64,000 nt of DNA. It comes from Pseudomonas asplenii. Lineage in GTDB: Bacteria; Pseudomonadota; Gammaproteobacteria; Pseudomonadales; Pseudomonadaceae. Below, in pieces: positions 8,245 to 18,261 of this stretch. Location: the NCBI RefSeq assembly GCF_900105475.1, contig NZ_LT629777.1, forward strand, positions 6,324,001-6,388,000. The letters are read 5' to 3'. The position numbers and the translations under genes are program-made. The notes under the pieces were generated by a model that was given only the letters and a program-made list of their open reading frames with translations, was not told the DNA's origin and searched no databases. Positions within the stretch are counted from its first letter, which is position 1; each line of letters starts with the position of its first letter.

Positions 8245-9255
8245 CTACGGTAAGAGCTCCCCCAGACGCCCATGCAGGCGCTCGGGAAGGTTTTCCTGAA
8301 TCTCGATCAACGCCCGCTGAATAGCGCTCTGCAAGCCCTGGACACCGGCCGAGCCATGGCTTTTGACCACGATACCCTGCAAGCCGAGAAAACTGGCGCC
8401 ATTGTGTCGCGCTGGGGCCAGATCGGCCCGCAGACGCCCCAGAAACGGCAGGGCCAGAGCCCCCACCAGCCGCGAAGCGAGGTTGCGCCGGAACAGCGTC
8501 TCGACCCGTTCGGCGATCATGGTCGCCAACCCTTCACTGGATTTGAGCAGGATATTGCCGACAAAACCGTCGCAGACTACAACGTCGGCTTCGCCACGAT
8601 ACAGGCCATCCCCCTCGATGAATCCGATGTAGTTCAAGCCACGCGCCTGCTGCAACAGGCCGGCCGCCAGCTTGACCTGCTGATTGCCCTTGATGTCCTC
8701 GGTACCGACGTTCAACAGGGCCACTCGCGGCCGCACCACACCCAACGCTTCGGCCGCCACCGACCCCATCACGGCGAACTGGAACAGGTGTTCGGCGCTG
8801 CAATCGACATTCGCCCCCAGGTCAAGCAACTGACAGTAGCCACGCTGGGTCGGGATCGCCGCGACCATCGCCGGCCGGTCGATACCGGGCAAGGTCTTGA
8901 GCACATGCCGCGACAGCGCCATCAGCGCTCCGGTATTACCGGCGCTGACCACCGCCTGGACACGATCGTCGCGCAGCAACTGCAAGGCCACCCGCATCGA
9001 CGAGTCCGGCTTGCCGCGCAAAGCCTGGGACGGGCGCTCATCCATGGTGATGACCTCGCTCGCCGGAAAAACCGTCAGGCGCGCACGATCAACCGCCGGA
9101 TAACCAGCAATCAGTTCTTCAAGAAGGGAGGGTTGACCGACGAGGGTCAGTTGCAGCGAGGGGGTAGCGCCAAGACAGGCAACACTGGCCTGAACAATGT
9201 TGCGGGGACCGAAGTCCCCGCCCATTGCGTCGATCGCGATGATCTGAGCGGACAA
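8245..9255 (-). CDS. plsX: Phosphate acyltransferase PlsX
   Basis: Makes acyl-phosphate from acyl-ACP, linking fatty-acid and phospholipid synthesis (336 aa). The protein begins with the signature [17 protein letters not shown] and carries [12 protein letters not shown] and [10 protein letters not shown] further on. The start codon is TTG at 9255: this is the only start that keeps the full N-terminal motif, and a weak GAG lies 6 nt upstream. It begins just 3 nt after rpmF, in the standard rpmF-plsX-fabD order. Confidence 0.95.
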   Translation of the reverse strand: MSAQIIAIDAMGGDFGPRNIVQASVACLGATPSLQLTLVGQPSLLEELIAGYPAVDRARLTVFPASEVITMDERPSQALRGKPDSSMRVALQLLRDDRVQAVVSAGNTGALMALSRHVLKTLPGIDRPAMVAAIPTQRGYCQLLDLGANVDCSAEHLFQFAVMGSVAAEALGVVRPRVALLNVGTEDIKGNQQVKLAAGLLQQARGLNYIGFIEGDGLYRGEADVVVCDGFVGNILLKSSEGLATMIAERVETLFRRNLASRLVGALALPFLGRLRADLAPARHNGASFLGLQGIVVKSHGSAGVQGLQSAIQRALIEIQENLPERLHGRLGELLP

Positions 9256-9258
9256 GAT

Positions 9259-9441
9259 TTACTCGTCAGCGCCCTTGTCGATCACTTTACGGCCACGGTA
9301 TACGCCTTCTGGCGAAACGTGGTGACGCAGGTGAACTTCACCGGTAGTTTTTTCCACGGACAGAGCGCTGGCCTCGAGGGCATCGTGCGAACGACGCATG
9401 TCACGGGCAGAGCGGGATTTTTTGTTCTGCTGAACAGCCAT
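9259..9441 (-). CDS. rpmF: 50S ribosomal protein L32
   Basis: Full-length L32 (60 aa): [20 protein letters not shown] at the N-terminus, then [18 protein letters not shown]. No zinc-binding cysteines are present, as in the Zn-independent form of this protein. It lies 13 nt downstream of yceD, the conserved pair, and immediately upstream of plsX. Confidence 0.97.
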   Translation of the reverse strand: MAVQQNKKSRSARDMRRSHDALEASALSVEKTTGEVHLRHHVSPEGVYRGRKVIDKGADE

Positions 9442-9454
9442 AATTGATTAACTC

Positions 9455-9982
9455 CTAAACGTTTGGGTCACGCTTTAACTGCGCCAATACACTGAACGGG
9501 TTGGACCGCGTTACCTCGTCCTCGGCTGGTTCGGGCTCATCGAGCCCCGCCGGCTGCTGGCATTCTTCCGGATGATGAGCAGGCACAATGGGCAAGGCGA
9601 GCAGAAGCTCTTCCTCGATCAATGCCTGCAGATCCAAAGGATCTTCGCCCAGTTCCAGCACGTCATAACCTTTCGGTAACGACTGGGTATTCGCACCCTC
9701 CTTCACCACAGCATAACTGCATTCGCTGTGAATCGGCAGGGTGACCAGCTCAAGACAACGCTGGCAAACCATCTTGACTTCGGTGTCGATAAAGCTGTGG
9801 ATAACCACAGACTTACGTTCATCTCGTTCAAAAACTAATTTAGCCTGCACCGTACCGACGGTGTCGGAAAGCGGGTCGCAGAGTCTCTCCAAATCGGCCA
9901 GCAGCAGTTCACCCTGAAGGGTGGTGCCACGATCAGCCAATTTGCGCGGGTCAACGTGAGGTGGAATCGGGTCATTCAACAT
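9455..9982 (-). CDS. yceD: YceD/DUF177 family protein
   Basis: Acidic protein of 175 residues beginning MLNDPIPPHVDPRKLADRG. The DUF177 core shows MVCQRCLELVTLPI, with a CxxC pair, and the usual acidic second half. In bacteria and plastids this family is tied to 23S rRNA accumulation, and its gene nearly always precedes rpmF. It is divergent from maf across a 105-bp gap. Confidence 0.9.
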   Translation of the reverse strand: MLNDPIPPHVDPRKLADRGTTLQGELLLADLERLCDPLSDTVGTVQAKLVFERDERKSVVIHSFIDTEVKMVCQRCLELVTLPIHSECSYAVVKEGANTQSLPKGYDVLELGEDPLDLQALIEEELLLALPIVPAHHPEECQQPAGLDEPEPAEDEVTRSNPFSVLAQLKRDPNV

Positions 9983-10087
9983 AGGCGCAGCATTATAGGG
10001 ATGCCCCCGCCCATGTCAAAGGAAATTCAGCCCTGTCCGTCGGCTTCGCCTCTGGATAGAATCGTCGACCACCTTCAGGAGAAGCGC

Positions 10088-10666
10088 ATGTTGCCGTTGT
10101 TACTCGCCTCAAGCTCCGTCTACCGCCGGGAACTGCTCGATCGCCTGCGCCTGCCCTTCACCTGCAGCTCGCCCGATATCGACGAAAGTCACCGCCCCGG
10201 GGAGCCTGCCGAAGCCCTGGTGCGGCGCCTGGCCGAAGAGAAGGCCCGAGCCTTGTCCGCCAGCCATCCGCAGCATCTGATCATCGGCTCGGACCAGGTC
10301 GCCGTGCTCGACGGGCGCATCCTCGGCAAGCCCCACAGCTTCGAAAAAGCCCGCGAGCAACTGCTGGCCGCCAGCGGTGCCAGCGTGAGCTTCCTGACCG
10401 GGCTGGCGCTGCTGAACAGCCAGAGCGGGCGCTGCCAGGTGGATTGCGTGGCCTTTACCGTGCACATGCGTCCGCTTGATTCAGCGCGCATTGAACGCTA
10501 CCTGCGCGCCGAGCAGCCCTATGACTGCGCCGGCAGTTTCAAGGCCGAGGGACTGGGTGTGAGCCTGTTCCAGAGCACAGAAGGCCCGGACGCCACCAGC
10601 CTGATCGGCCTGCCGCTGATTCGCCTGGTGGACATGCTGCTGGCCGAAGGCGTCGAGATTCCCTGA
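10088..10666 (+). CDS. maf: Maf/YceF nucleotide pyrophosphatase
   Basis: House-cleaning nucleoside triphosphate pyrophosphatase of the Maf fold (192 aa). It starts MLPLLLASSSVYRRELLDRL with an AGGAG 6 nt upstream; the longer open frame to 9956 overlaps yceD and is not supported. The SSSVYRRELL, DIDES and IIGSDQVAVLDG motifs are present. The order beside yceD-rpmF and the sequence favour the YceF (7-methyl-GTP) subgroup over YhdE, but substrate is inferred from subfamily. Confidence 0.9.
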   Translation: MLPLLLASSSVYRRELLDRLRLPFTCSSPDIDESHRPGEPAEALVRRLAEEKARALSASHPQHLIIGSDQVAVLDGRILGKPHSFEKAREQLLAASGASVSFLTGLALLNSQSGRCQVDCVAFTVHMRPLDSARIERYLRAEQPYDCAGSFKAEGLGVSLFQSTEGPDATSLIGLPLIRLVDMLLAEGVEIP

Positions 10667-10684
10667 GCCCAACCATCCGGCGCC

Positions 10685-10811
10685 CAACTGCAGGAGCCGG
10701 GCTAGCCCGCGAAGGCGTACCTGCTGGCGCGCCCATATCCCGGCTTGCCACAAATATTCCAGCGAATGGCCGCCCCTGGCGGTTCGCGGGCAAGCCCGAC
10801 ACCTACAGTTG
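10685..10811. repeat. REP/BIME palindromic repeat pair
   Basis: A 29-nt arm at 10685-10713 (CAACTGCAGGAGCCGGGCTA onward) recurs inverted at 10783-10811 with about 5 mismatches. The core GGGCTWGCCCGCGAA is typical of the repetitive extragenic palindromes of fluorescent pseudomonads. The pair lies between the convergent maf and sppA genes, where it may also act as a transcription barrier. Confidence 0.75.
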
Positions 10812-10821
10812 AGTGGGTGAT

Positions 10822-11808
10822 CTAGCGCAGGGTCGGCCCCTGGAAGCCCATCCACATGGCCAGTTGCTCAGCCATGCTGGCCCCCAGCTTTTTCGAGAAA
10901 CGATCGAACGGCGACTCCTCGACAGTGAAGTCCACCAGCTTCTTCTCGCCGATCACATCCCGCGCCACCGAACTGGCACTGCCCAGGCCGTCGATCAGCC
11001 CCAGCGGCAACGCCTGCTCGCCGGACCAGACCAGCCCGGAGAACAATTCGGGGTGCTCCTTGTCCTTCAGACGATCGCCGCGCCCTTTCTTGACGCTGGC
11101 GATGAACTGGTTGTGGGTGGTATCCAGCACACCCTGCCAGAAGCGCGTTTCATCAGCCTTCTCCGGCTGGAACGGATCGAGGAACGATTTGTGCTCACCC
11201 GAAGAATAGGCGCGACGCTCGACGCCGAGCTTTTCCATGGCACCGACAAACCCGTAGCCGGCCGCTGTCACGCCAATGGAACCGACCAGGCTGGCCTTGT
11301 CGGCATAGATCTGGTCCGCCGCACTGGCGATGTAGTACGCCCCTGACGCCCCCAGGTCGGAAATTACCGCATAGACCTTGGTATCAGGGTGCAGGCCGCG
11401 CAGACGACGGATCTCGTCATAGACGTAGCCCGACTGTACCGGACTGCCGCCCGGGCTGTTGATCCGCAGGATGATGCCCTTGACCTTGGGGTCTTCGAAG
11501 GCCGTACGCAGACTGCCGATGATATTGTCGGCACTGGCCGACTCCTTGTCCGCGATCACCCCGCGCACCTCAATCAACGCAGTGTAATGAGCGCCACGAC
11601 CGGCGCTCTTCTCCACGCTCATCAAGGGCGAAATCATCACCAACACGCCAATCAGGTAGGTAAAGGTCAGCAGCTTGAAAAAAATTCCCCAGCGCCGAGC
11701 CCGGCGCTGTTCAATCATCCCGGCCTGCAGCGTACGCTCCAGCAGCTTCCAGCTTTTATCGTCACCCTCGGCATTCGCCTTGGATGGTGCATTCCATTCA
11801 TCAGCCAT
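10822..11808 (-). CDS. sppA: Signal peptide peptidase SppA, short form
   Basis: Membrane-anchored serine protease (328 aa) that degrades cleaved signal peptides. One membrane segment lies near residues 46-66. The ClpP-like fold follows, with LRINSPGGSPVQSGYVYDEI and SDLGASGAYYIASAADQIYA. KASLVGSIGV contains the usual active-site serine region. This is the single-domain type of about 330 residues rather than the 618-residue E. coli form. The adjacent HAD gene ends up 20 nt upstream, so they probably form an operon with rluC. Confidence 0.9.
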   Translation of the reverse strand: MADEWNAPSKANAEGDDKSWKLLERTLQAGMIEQRRARRWGIFFKLLTFTYLIGVLVMISPLMSVEKSAGRGAHYTALIEVRGVIADKESASADNIIGSLRTAFEDPKVKGIILRINSPGGSPVQSGYVYDEIRRLRGLHPDTKVYAVISDLGASGAYYIASAADQIYADKASLVGSIGVTAAGYGFVGAMEKLGVERRAYSSGEHKSFLDPFQPEKADETRFWQGVLDTTHNQFIASVKKGRGDRLKDKEHPELFSGLVWSGEQALPLGLIDGLGSASSVARDVIGEKKLVDFTVEESPFDRFSKKLGASMAEQLAMWMGFQGPTLR

Positions 11809-11828
11809 ACGCGCTCACCCCAATAAAT

Positions 11829-12491
11829 TCAATTGGCCTGGCGATTCAACCAGGTGTGCAACTCAGGAAAACTGTCGATCGCCAAACGCGGCTCGAATAC
11901 CTGCAACTCATCCAGAGACAAGGCCCCGTAACCCACCGCGACGCTATCCATGCCGGCATTGCGGGCCATCTGCAGGTCAAAGGCAGAATCGCCGACCATC
12001 AACGCCTGAGAGGCCGGCACGCCGCAATGGGCGAGAATCTGCTCCAGCATCAGCGGATGCGGCTTGCTCGCGGTCTCGTCGGCGGCCCGGGTGATATCGA
12101 AATAATCCAGCCAGCCATGGGCCTTCAACACCCGATCCAGCCCGCGGCGAGCCTTGCCGGTTGCCACCGCCAAGTGGTAGCCAGCCTCTCGAAACGCCGC
12201 CATGGACTCGATGACCCCGGGAAACAACGGCGAAGGCACCGCCTCCAGAGCGATATAACTGTCCGCGTAGTGCTGGCGAAAAACCACCAGCTCTTCATCG
12301 GAAATTTCTGGATAGAGGGTACGAATGGCCTCTGGCAAGCCCAGACCGATAATCCCCTTGACCGCACGCTCGTCGCGCAAGGGAAAGCCGGACCGCTCGG
12401 CCGCCGCCCCCATCGCCTCGACGATCCGACCAATGGAGTCGGCCAAGGTGCCGTCCCAATCGAAAATCAGCAGTTTGTAATCAACCCGCAC
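11829..12491 (-). CDS. HAD-family hydrolase, phosphoglycolate phosphatase-like
   Basis: Haloacid dehalogenase-superfamily phosphatase (220 aa). Motif I is [10 protein letters not shown] with the nucleophile aspartate near residue 11. The [14 protein letters not shown] cap junction, [12 protein letters not shown] (motif II region) and [17 protein letters not shown] (motif IV) are all present. It starts at GTG 12491, overlapping the rluC stop by 11 nt. The natural substrate is unknown. The gene is found beside rluC and sppA across Pseudomonas. Confidence 0.85.
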   Translation of the reverse strand: MRVDYKLLIFDWDGTLADSIGRIVEAMGAAAERSGFPLRDERAVKGIIGLGLPEAIRTLYPEISDEELVVFRQHYADSYIALEAVPSPLFPGVIESMAAFREAGYHLAVATGKARRGLDRVLKAHGWLDYFDITRAADETASKPHPLMLEQILAHCGVPASQALMVGDSAFDLQMARNAGMDSVAVGYGALSLDELQVFEPRLAIDSFPELHTWLNRQAN

Positions 12492-13437
12492 TCAAGCGCT
12501 CCACGGTCTTGGCCCACATTTCGTCCACCGGTGCCTGCAACTTCAGCTCGCCACCATCGGGCAACGGCACCGTCAGCATGTAAGCATGCAGGAACAGACG
12601 CTTACCGCCCAGCTCGCGGATTTCACGGGTAAAGTCATCATCCCCATACTTGCTGTCGCCGGCGATGCAATGGCCAGCATGCAGGGTATGCACACGAATC
12701 TGGTGGGTCCGACCGGTCACCGGCTTGGCCTCGACCATGGTTGCGAAGTCGCCGAAACGGCGCAGCACCTTGAACACGGTCAACGCGTCCTTGCCTTCGT
12801 CATTGACTTCGACCATACGCTCGCCGGAACGCAGGTTGCTCTTGAGCAACGGTGCCCGTACCTGTTTGATCGAGGTGGCCCAATTACCGCGCACCAGCGC
12901 CATGTAGCGCTTGTCGACACCGTCGCCGCGCAGCGCTTCATGCAGATGGCGCAACATGCTGCGCTTCTTGGCGATCATCAGCAGCCCGGAAGTGTCGCGA
13001 TCCAGGCGATGCACCAGCTCCAGCTCCTTGGCGTCCGGGCGCATTTGGCGAAAGGCTTCGATCACGCCGAAGCTCAGGCCGCTGCCACCGTGCACGGCAA
13101 TGCCGGCCGGCTTGTTGATCACGATCAGCGCCTTGTCCTCGAACACGATCGAGTCTTCCAGGCGCTGCAACAGCCCCTGGGCCACGGGCACCGGCTCGTC
13201 GCGCTCGGGAACACGCACAGGAGGCACACGAACGATATCGCCGGCCTGCAGCTTGTATTCGGGCTTGATCCGCCCCTTGTTCACGCGCACTTCGCCTTTA
13301 CGCAAGATGCGATAAATCAGGGTCTTGGGCACGCCTTTGAGCCGGGCAAGCAGAAAATTGTCAATGCGTTGGCCGGCATATTCCGGCGCAACCTCGAGCA
13401 GTTGCACGCCAGAGGTCGGGGGGGTAGTCGTCGTCAT
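12481..13437 (-). CDS. rluC: 23S rRNA pseudouridine synthase RluC
   Basis: Makes pseudouridines at 955, 2504 and 2580 of 23S rRNA (E. coli numbering). It has an N-terminal S4 domain ([23 protein letters not shown] region, residues 21-80). The RluA-type catalytic motif [15 protein letters not shown] contains the catalytic aspartate, and [15 protein letters not shown] is the substrate-binding motif. It is 318 aa, normal for the family. It is divergent from rne, the same arrangement as in E. coli. Confidence 0.95.
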   Translation of the reverse strand: MTTTTPPTSGVQLLEVAPEYAGQRIDNFLLARLKGVPKTLIYRILRKGEVRVNKGRIKPEYKLQAGDIVRVPPVRVPERDEPVPVAQGLLQRLEDSIVFEDKALIVINKPAGIAVHGGSGLSFGVIEAFRQMRPDAKELELVHRLDRDTSGLLMIAKKRSMLRHLHEALRGDGVDKRYMALVRGNWATSIKQVRAPLLKSNLRSGERMVEVNDEGKDALTVFKVLRRFGDFATMVEAKPVTGRTHQIRVHTLHAGHCIAGDSKYGDDDFTREIRELGGKRLFLHAYMLTVPLPDGGELKLQAPVDEMWAKTVERLSAG

Positions 13438-13466
13438 GCCGCGGATGATAACAATTTTTTATGGAA

Positions 13467-13495
13467 TTGAAGCACTTAATCATTGCTGCTATAGT
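13467..13495 (+). promoter_or_regulatory. Sigma-70 promoter for rne
   Basis: TTGAAG (13467-13472) and TATAGT (13490-13495) with an exact 17-nt spacer. It predicts transcription from about 13502 and hence a leader of roughly 645 nt before the rne ATG. It lies only 30 bp from the start of divergent rluC. Confidence 0.65.
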
Positions 13496-13501
13496 CGCGA
13501 A

Positions 13502-14147
13502 CGCCGCCAAAAGCGGCCGGGCAGCGGAACAACGGCAAACAGCCGACCCTGACCCACGCAATTCATCAGGACGCGAGGCCGTCCTACGGGGCTTTCGCTA
13601 CACTGGGCAGGTTCGTGACTGTAACGAGCGCAGGTGACATGAGGCCTGAAGCGAGCCGGGAAGCTGAGTAACCACTCGTCTCCCGAGCCGATATTCACGG
13701 ACAGTTCACAAAGTGCAGTCAGTCGCAGGACAAACCCGAGCGAAAGTGCCGGAAACAACGCCTGATTAGCCATGATGCGTGAACTCCCCTTTCGGCGTTC
13801 ACGGTAAATGCAACCCGCTGCGGATTCTGCGCGCGGCAGCACCCGAATTATCAGGGATACGTGTAGGGTGGAGATGCACAACCGTCGGACTGTGTAGCAT
13901 TAGGCTTGTTCAAGACGCTTCATATCGTCCACACCCGCGGTTGATTCCTCCTCCTGACTCAGTTTTGCTTAAAGCGGGGCTTATGCCACCACAGCAAGCA
14001 GGAAGCGTCGGTCGCGACTTCGCCACTCGGTCGAAATCTCGCCAGACACTGGAATGGCCCGCCACTCCATGACGCACCTGACACCGACCGTGAGAAGTCG
14101 TGTGTGCCGAACGCCGTTTCCGGCAGCCCGGAAACCGACGGTACTAC
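13502..14147 (+). ncRNA. Long rne 5' leader, likely rne-II autoregulatory element
   Basis: About 645 nt between the predicted rne promoter and its ATG hold no convincing gene. Established knowledge: Pseudomonadaceae carry a conserved structured RNA named rne-II in the 5' leader of rne, thought to let RNase E trim its own mRNA. Position and length fit that element here. I did not fold the RNA, so its exact limits are unknown. Confidence 0.55.
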
Positions 14148-17100
14148 ATGAAAAGAATGCTGATTAACGCAACTCAACCCGAAGAGTTGCGTGTTGCGCT
14201 GGTAGACGGCCAACGCCTCTACGACCTGGACATCGAATCCGGTGCGCGCGAACAGAAAAAGGCCAACATCTATAAAGGCCGCATCACCCGTATCGAACCC
14301 AGCCTCGAGGCTGCTTTCGTCGATTTCGGCTCCGAGCGCCATGGTTTCCTGCCCCTCAAGGAAATCTCCCGCGAATACTTCAAGAAAGCGCCGGAAGGCC
14401 GCGTCAACATCAAGGAAGTCCTGAGCGAAGGCCAGGAAGTCATCGTCCAGGTCGAGAAAGAAGAACGTGGCAACAAGGGCGCTGCCCTGACCACCTTCAT
14501 CAGCCTCGCCGGTCGCTACCTGGTGCTGATGCCGAACAACCCGCGTGCCGGCGGCATCTCCCGTCGCATCGAAGGCGAAGAGCGAAACGAACTGCGTGAA
14601 GCACTGAACGGCCTGGTCGCACCTGCCGACATGGGTCTGATCGTTCGCACCGCCGGCCTGGGCCGCAGCAGCGAAGAAATGCAGTGGGACCTCGACTACC
14701 TGCTGCAGCTGTGGACCGCCATCAAGGAAGCGTCCCTGGATCGTTCCGCACCTTTCCTGATCTACCAGGAAAGCAACGTGATCATCCGCGCGATCCGCGA
14801 CTACCTGCGCCAGGACATCGGCGAAGTACTGATCGACAGCGTCGAAGCCCAGGACGAAGCCCTGACCTTCATTCGCCAGGTCATGCCGCAGTACGCCAGC
14901 AAGATCAAGCTGTACGAAGACAGCGTACCGCTGTTCAACCGTTTCCAGATCGAAAGCCAGATCGAGACCGCCTTCCAGCGCGTCGTCGAGCTGCCGTCCG
15001 GCGGTTCCATCGTGATCGACCCGACCGAGGCCCTGGTGTCCATCGACATCAACTCGGCGCGCGCCACCAAAGGCAGCGACATCGAAGAGACCGCGCTGCA
15101 GACCAACCTGGAAGCCGCTGAAGAAATCGCCCGCCAGTTGCGCCTGCGCGACATCGGCGGCCTGATCGTGATCGACTTCATCGACATGACCCCGGCCAAG
15201 AACCAGCGCGCCGTGGAAGAGAAAGTCCGCGAATGCCTGGAAGCCGACCGCGCCCGCGTCCAGGTCGGTCGCATCTCGCGCTTCGGCCTGCTGGAAATGT
15301 CCCGTCAGCGCCTGCGTCCGTCCCTGGGCGAGAGCAGCGGCATCGTCTGCCCACGCTGCAGTGGCACCGGCATCATCCGTGACGTCGAGTCGCTGTCCCT
15401 GGCGATCCTGCGCCTGATCGAAGAAGAAGCCCTGAAAGACCGCACCGCCGAAGTCCGCGCCCAGGTGCCGATCCCGGTGGCCGCGTTCCTGCTCAACGAA
15501 AAACGCAACTCGATCACCAAGATCGAACTGCGTACCCGTGCCCGCATCGTGATCCTGCCGAACGATCACCTCGAGACGCCGCACTTCGAAGTGCAACGTC
15601 TGCGTGACGACAACCCGGAAGCCAGCAGCAGCCAGTCCAGCTACGAGATCGCTGCGGCCGCCGCCGAATCGGAAGAAGTTCAGCCAGCCGCAGCGACTCG
15701 CACCCTGGTTCGCCAGGAAGCCGCCGTCAAGACCGCTCCGGCCCGTGCCAACGCGCCAGTGCCGACCGAAGTGGCCGCTCCGGTTGCCGCAGCCCCTGCA
15801 CCGGCACCCGCTCCGGCTCCAGTCGCCGAGCCAAGCCTGTTCAAGGGCCTGGTGAAGTCGCTGGTCAGCCTGTTCGCCAGCAAGGAAGAACCGGTCGCAC
15901 CGGTCGTGGTCGAGAAACCGGCCGCCGAGCGTCCGGCTCGCAACGAAGAACGCCGTAACGGTCGCCAGCAGAGCCGCAACCGCAATGGTCGTCGCGACGA
16001 AGAGCGCAAGCCACGTGAAGAACGTGCACCTCGTGAAGAGCGCGCACCGCGCGAGCCTCGCGAAGAACGTGCGCCACGTGAGGAACGTGCACCGCGCGAA
16101 CCACGCGAAACCCGTGACGATGCGCCTGTTGCCCGTGAAGAGCGTGCCCCACGCCCTCCACGCGAAGAACGCGCACCGCGTGCTCCACGTGAAGATCGCA
16201 AGCCACGCGGCGAGCGCGAAGAGCGTGTCCGCGAGCTGCGCGAGCCACTGGACGCCACCCCGGCAGTTGGCGCCGTAGCCGCCACGGCTGCCGCTGCCGT
16301 CGCCGAGGAACGCCCAGCCCGCGCGCCACGCGAAGAACGCCAGCCACGTCCACCTCGTGAAGAACGTCAGCCACGCGCCGAACAGGCCGAAGCGACCCAC
16401 GAAGAAGAAGTGCAACAGGGTGAAGAGCAACTGCTCGATGATGGCCAGGACAACGCCGAAGGCGGCGAGCGTCCACGTCGTCGCTCCCGTGGTCAGCGTC
16501 GTCGTAGCAACCGTCGCGAGCGTCAGCGCGATGCCAACGGTAACGTGATCGAAGGCTCGGAAGAAGCCGGCGAAGGCCATCAGGCCGAAGCCAGCAGCGC
16601 CGACCTGGCTGCCGGCCTGGCCGTGACTGCCGTCGTTGCCAGCAGCGCGATCAGCGCCAGCGCCGAAGCCCAAGCCCACCAGCAGGCCGAGCACGCTACT
16701 GCGAGCACCCTGGAAACGGCGACAGCTGAAGCCCCTGTCGTGGAAGCGACCGGCCCGGTTGAAACGACCGCTGCACCGGAAGTGGAACTGGCTCCGACTC
16801 ATCAAGCCGAGCCAGTGGCTGAAGCCCCTGCTGAAACCGCTGCTGCCGAATTGCCAGTGTTCGTGGCTCCGGAGCCGGCTGTCGAGGCTCCTGTCGTGGA
16901 AACCCAGGCTCAGGAAACGCCAGCCGTTGAAGCACCGGTTGTAGAAGCTGCTCCGGCAGTTGAAGCACCGGTTGCCGAGAAGGCTGAGCAACCTGCCCAG
17001 GAAATCCAGGCCACCTTCCAGTGGACTGCCGAACCGGCCGCTGTCGAAGCGCCAGTTGCCGAGTCTGCGGCTGCTGAACCGGCCGCAGTAGAACCTGCAG

Positions 17101-17483
17101 CCGTCGCTGAGCCTGAGCCGGCTCCGGTTGTCGAAGCCACTCCGGTCGTCGCTGAAGAAGCTGCCCCGGTGGTTGAAGAGCCTGCCGTGGTCCTGAGCAG
17201 CAATGGTCGGGCACCGAACGATCCACGTGAAGTGCGTCGTCGCAAGCGTGAGGAAGAAGCGCGCAAGGCGGCCGAACTGGCTACCGCCGCCGCTGCTCCT
17301 GCCGAGGAAGCGGCCGTTGTCGCCGAACCGGCTGCGGTGGTGGTCGAAGCGGAACAGGCCCCTGCGGCACCTGTCGTTCACAACGAAGCGGTGACCGAGG
17401 AACACTCGCCATCCGCCGATGAAGTGGTCGAGCACGCGCCAAAAGCCGTAGAAGCAGACGAAGAGCATAAGCCTCACGCCTGA
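14148..17483 (+). CDS. rne: Ribonuclease E
   Basis: Essential endoribonuclease and degradosome scaffold (1111 aa). It starts [20 protein letters not shown]. The S1 domain lies near residues 35-125. Catalytic aspartates sit in [10 protein letters not shown] (about 302) and LIVIDFIDM (about 345). The zinc-link CPRCSGTG is near residue 400. The C-terminal half is long and low-complexity: an Arg/Glu/Pro-rich tract (about residues 620-700) that would bind RNA, then an Ala/Val/Pro/Glu-rich acidic stretch, ending with a conserved [14 protein letters not shown] patch. A huge antisense open frame across the gene is a by-product of its codon bias. Confidence 0.97.
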   Translation: MKRMLINATQPEELRVALVDGQRLYDLDIESGAREQKKANIYKGRITRIEPSLEAAFVDFGSERHGFLPLKEISREYFKKAPEGRVNIKEVLSEGQEVIVQVEKEERGNKGAALTTFISLAGRYLVLMPNNPRAGGISRRIEGEERNELREALNGLVAPADMGLIVRTAGLGRSSEEMQWDLDYLLQLWTAIKEASLDRSAPFLIYQESNVIIRAIRDYLRQDIGEVLIDSVEAQDEALTFIRQVMPQYASKIKLYEDSVPLFNRFQIESQIETAFQRVVELPSGGSIVIDPTEALVSIDINSARATKGSDIEETALQTNLEAAEEIARQLRLRDIGGLIVIDFIDMTPAKNQRAVEEKVRECLEADRARVQVGRISRFGLLEMSRQRLRPSLGESSGIVCPRCSGTGIIRDVESLSLAILRLIEEEALKDRTAEVRAQVPIPVAAFLLNEKRNSITKIELRTRARIVILPNDHLETPHFEVQRLRDDNPEASSSQSSYEIAAAAAESEEVQPAAATRTLVRQEAAVKTAPARANAPVPTEVAAPVAAAPAPAPAPAPVAEPSLFKGLVKSLVSLFASKEEPVAPVVVEKPAAERPARNEERRNGRQQSRNRNGRRDEERKPREERAPREERAPREPREERAPREERAPREPRETRDDAPVAREERAPRPPREERAPRAPREDRKPRGEREERVRELREPLDATPAVGAVAATAAAAVAEERPARAPREERQPRPPREERQPRAEQAEATHEEEVQQGEEQLLDDGQDNAEGGERPRRRSRGQRRRSNRRERQRDANGNVIEGSEEAGEGHQAEASSADLAAGLAVTAVVASSAISASAEAQAHQQAEHATASTLETATAEAPVVEATGPVETTAAPEVELAPTHQAEPVAEAPAETAAAELPVFVAPEPAVEAPVVETQAQETPAVEAPVVEAAPAVEAPVAEKAEQPAQEIQATFQWTAEPAAVEAPVAESAAAEPAAVEPAAVAEPEPAPVVEATPVVAEEAAPVVEEPAVVLSSNGRAPNDPREVRRRKREEEARKAAELATAAAAPAEEAAVVAEPAAVVVEAEQAPAAPVVHNEAVTEEHSPSADEVVEHAPKAVEADEEHKPHA
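16000..16250 (+). repeat. Tandem coding repeats in rne (REERAPRE units)
   Basis: Imperfect repeats of roughly 18-30 nt encode successive [10 protein letters not shown] and PREERAPR blocks. They form the arginine-rich RNA-binding segment of RNase E. Such tracts vary in copy number between strains. Confidence 0.7.
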
Positions 17484-17498
17484 TTTCAATGGCCCATG

Positions 17499-17536
17499 AA
17501 AAAGCCCCGCCTGCAGTGATGCAGGCGGGGCTTTTT
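17499..17536 (+). terminator. Intrinsic terminator of rne
   Basis: AAAAAGCCCCGCCTGC pairs with GCAGGCGGGGCTTTTT, a 16-bp perfect stem with a 6-nt loop and T-run, 16 nt after the rne stop. Because both arms end in A/T runs, it can also stop transcription arriving from the opposite side. Confidence 0.92.
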
Positions 17537-17567
17537 CATGCTTCAAGGTTTGTAGTGTGTGGGCGGG

Positions 17568-17599
17568 CGCCTTTGCGAGCAAGCTCGGCTCCTACAGGG
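17568..17599. repeat. Single REP-like element
   Basis: The stretch around GCGAGCAAGCTCGGCTCCTA has the internal palindrome GAGCAAGCTC and the CTCCTACAGGG end typical of Pseudomonas REP sequences. It lies in the gap between rne and the molybdenum hydroxylase operon. Confidence 0.5.
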
Positions 17600-17661
17600 A
17601 CGCGTCGTTCATCCGTTTTGTATACGACTCATCCTGTATGCTCGCGAATAGGCCGCTACCC

Positions 17662-18261
17662 TCACCCCTGCCCCTCAAACACCAAGGCGGCAGGCACATC
17701 AACGTCCCAGACAATCCCACGATCCTCTACCGGCACCGGTTCGACCTGATGCGGGGCAAACAGCACCTTCGCCCCGCGATCACCCGACAACGCCTGCAGC
17801 GCCGCGCCGAACTCGCCACCAAAGCCCACCGGGTGACCATACTCGCCCGCCAGTACCGGCACGCAGATCCGCGCCCGGGTCATCCCAACCAGCACGCGCT
17901 CAAAGGTCTCCGGCAGGATGAACGGCATATCTCCCAGCACCATCAGCCAACCACTGGCCTCGGCGCTGGCAGAGACCCCAGCGGCAATGCTGTCGCCCAT
18001 GCCTGTGGACTCCAGCAACAGTACCTGGCAGCCATGGGCACGGCCCAGTTGAATCATCTCAGGTCGATCCGCCGTGGTAACCAGCACCCGCGCGTCCAGG
18101 CTGTCAGGCAGATTACGGAGTACCTGGTCCAACACCGGACGCCTCACACCGTCCCGTCCCCGGCAGGGTGCCAGCAACTTGTCCTGATCGGCCCCGGCCA
18201 CCTGCCGGAAACGACTGCCCTGCCCTGCCGCCAGGATGATCGCCGCAACCGCCTCATTCAC
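17662..18261 (-). CDS. MobA-like NTP transferase (molybdenum cofactor nucleotidyltransferase)
   Basis: Nucleotidyltransferase of 199 residues, last gene of the molybdenum hydroxylase operon. It starts at GTG 18261, overlapping the xdhC stop by 8 nt and giving MNEAVAAIILAAGQGSRFR, the NTP-binding motif of the MobA/MocA/GlmU group. GDMPFILPETF and YGHPVGFGGEF, the latter a typical MocA-type motif, follow. By family it would attach CMP to the molybdopterin cofactor for the neighbouring IorAB-type enzyme. The long open frame upstream to 18480 overlaps xdhC and is not used. Confidence 0.82.
   Translation of the reverse strand: MNEAVAAIILAAGQGSRFRQVAGADQDKLLAPCRGRDGVRRPVLDQVLRNLPDSLDARVLVTTADRPEMIQLGRAHGCQVLLLESTGMGDSIAAGVSASAEASGWLMVLGDMPFILPETFERVLVGMTRARICVPVLAGEYGHPVGFGGEFGAALQALSGDRGAKVLFAPHQVEPVPVEDRGIVWDVDVPAALVFEGQG

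Noticed and set aside
13959..17582. A 1207-codon open frame on the minus strand across rne
   Set aside because: It is antisense to a firmly identified rne gene, is low-complexity (Arg/Gly/Phe-rich), and arises from the GC-rich, biased codons of the plus strand. It has no recognisable domains or start signal.
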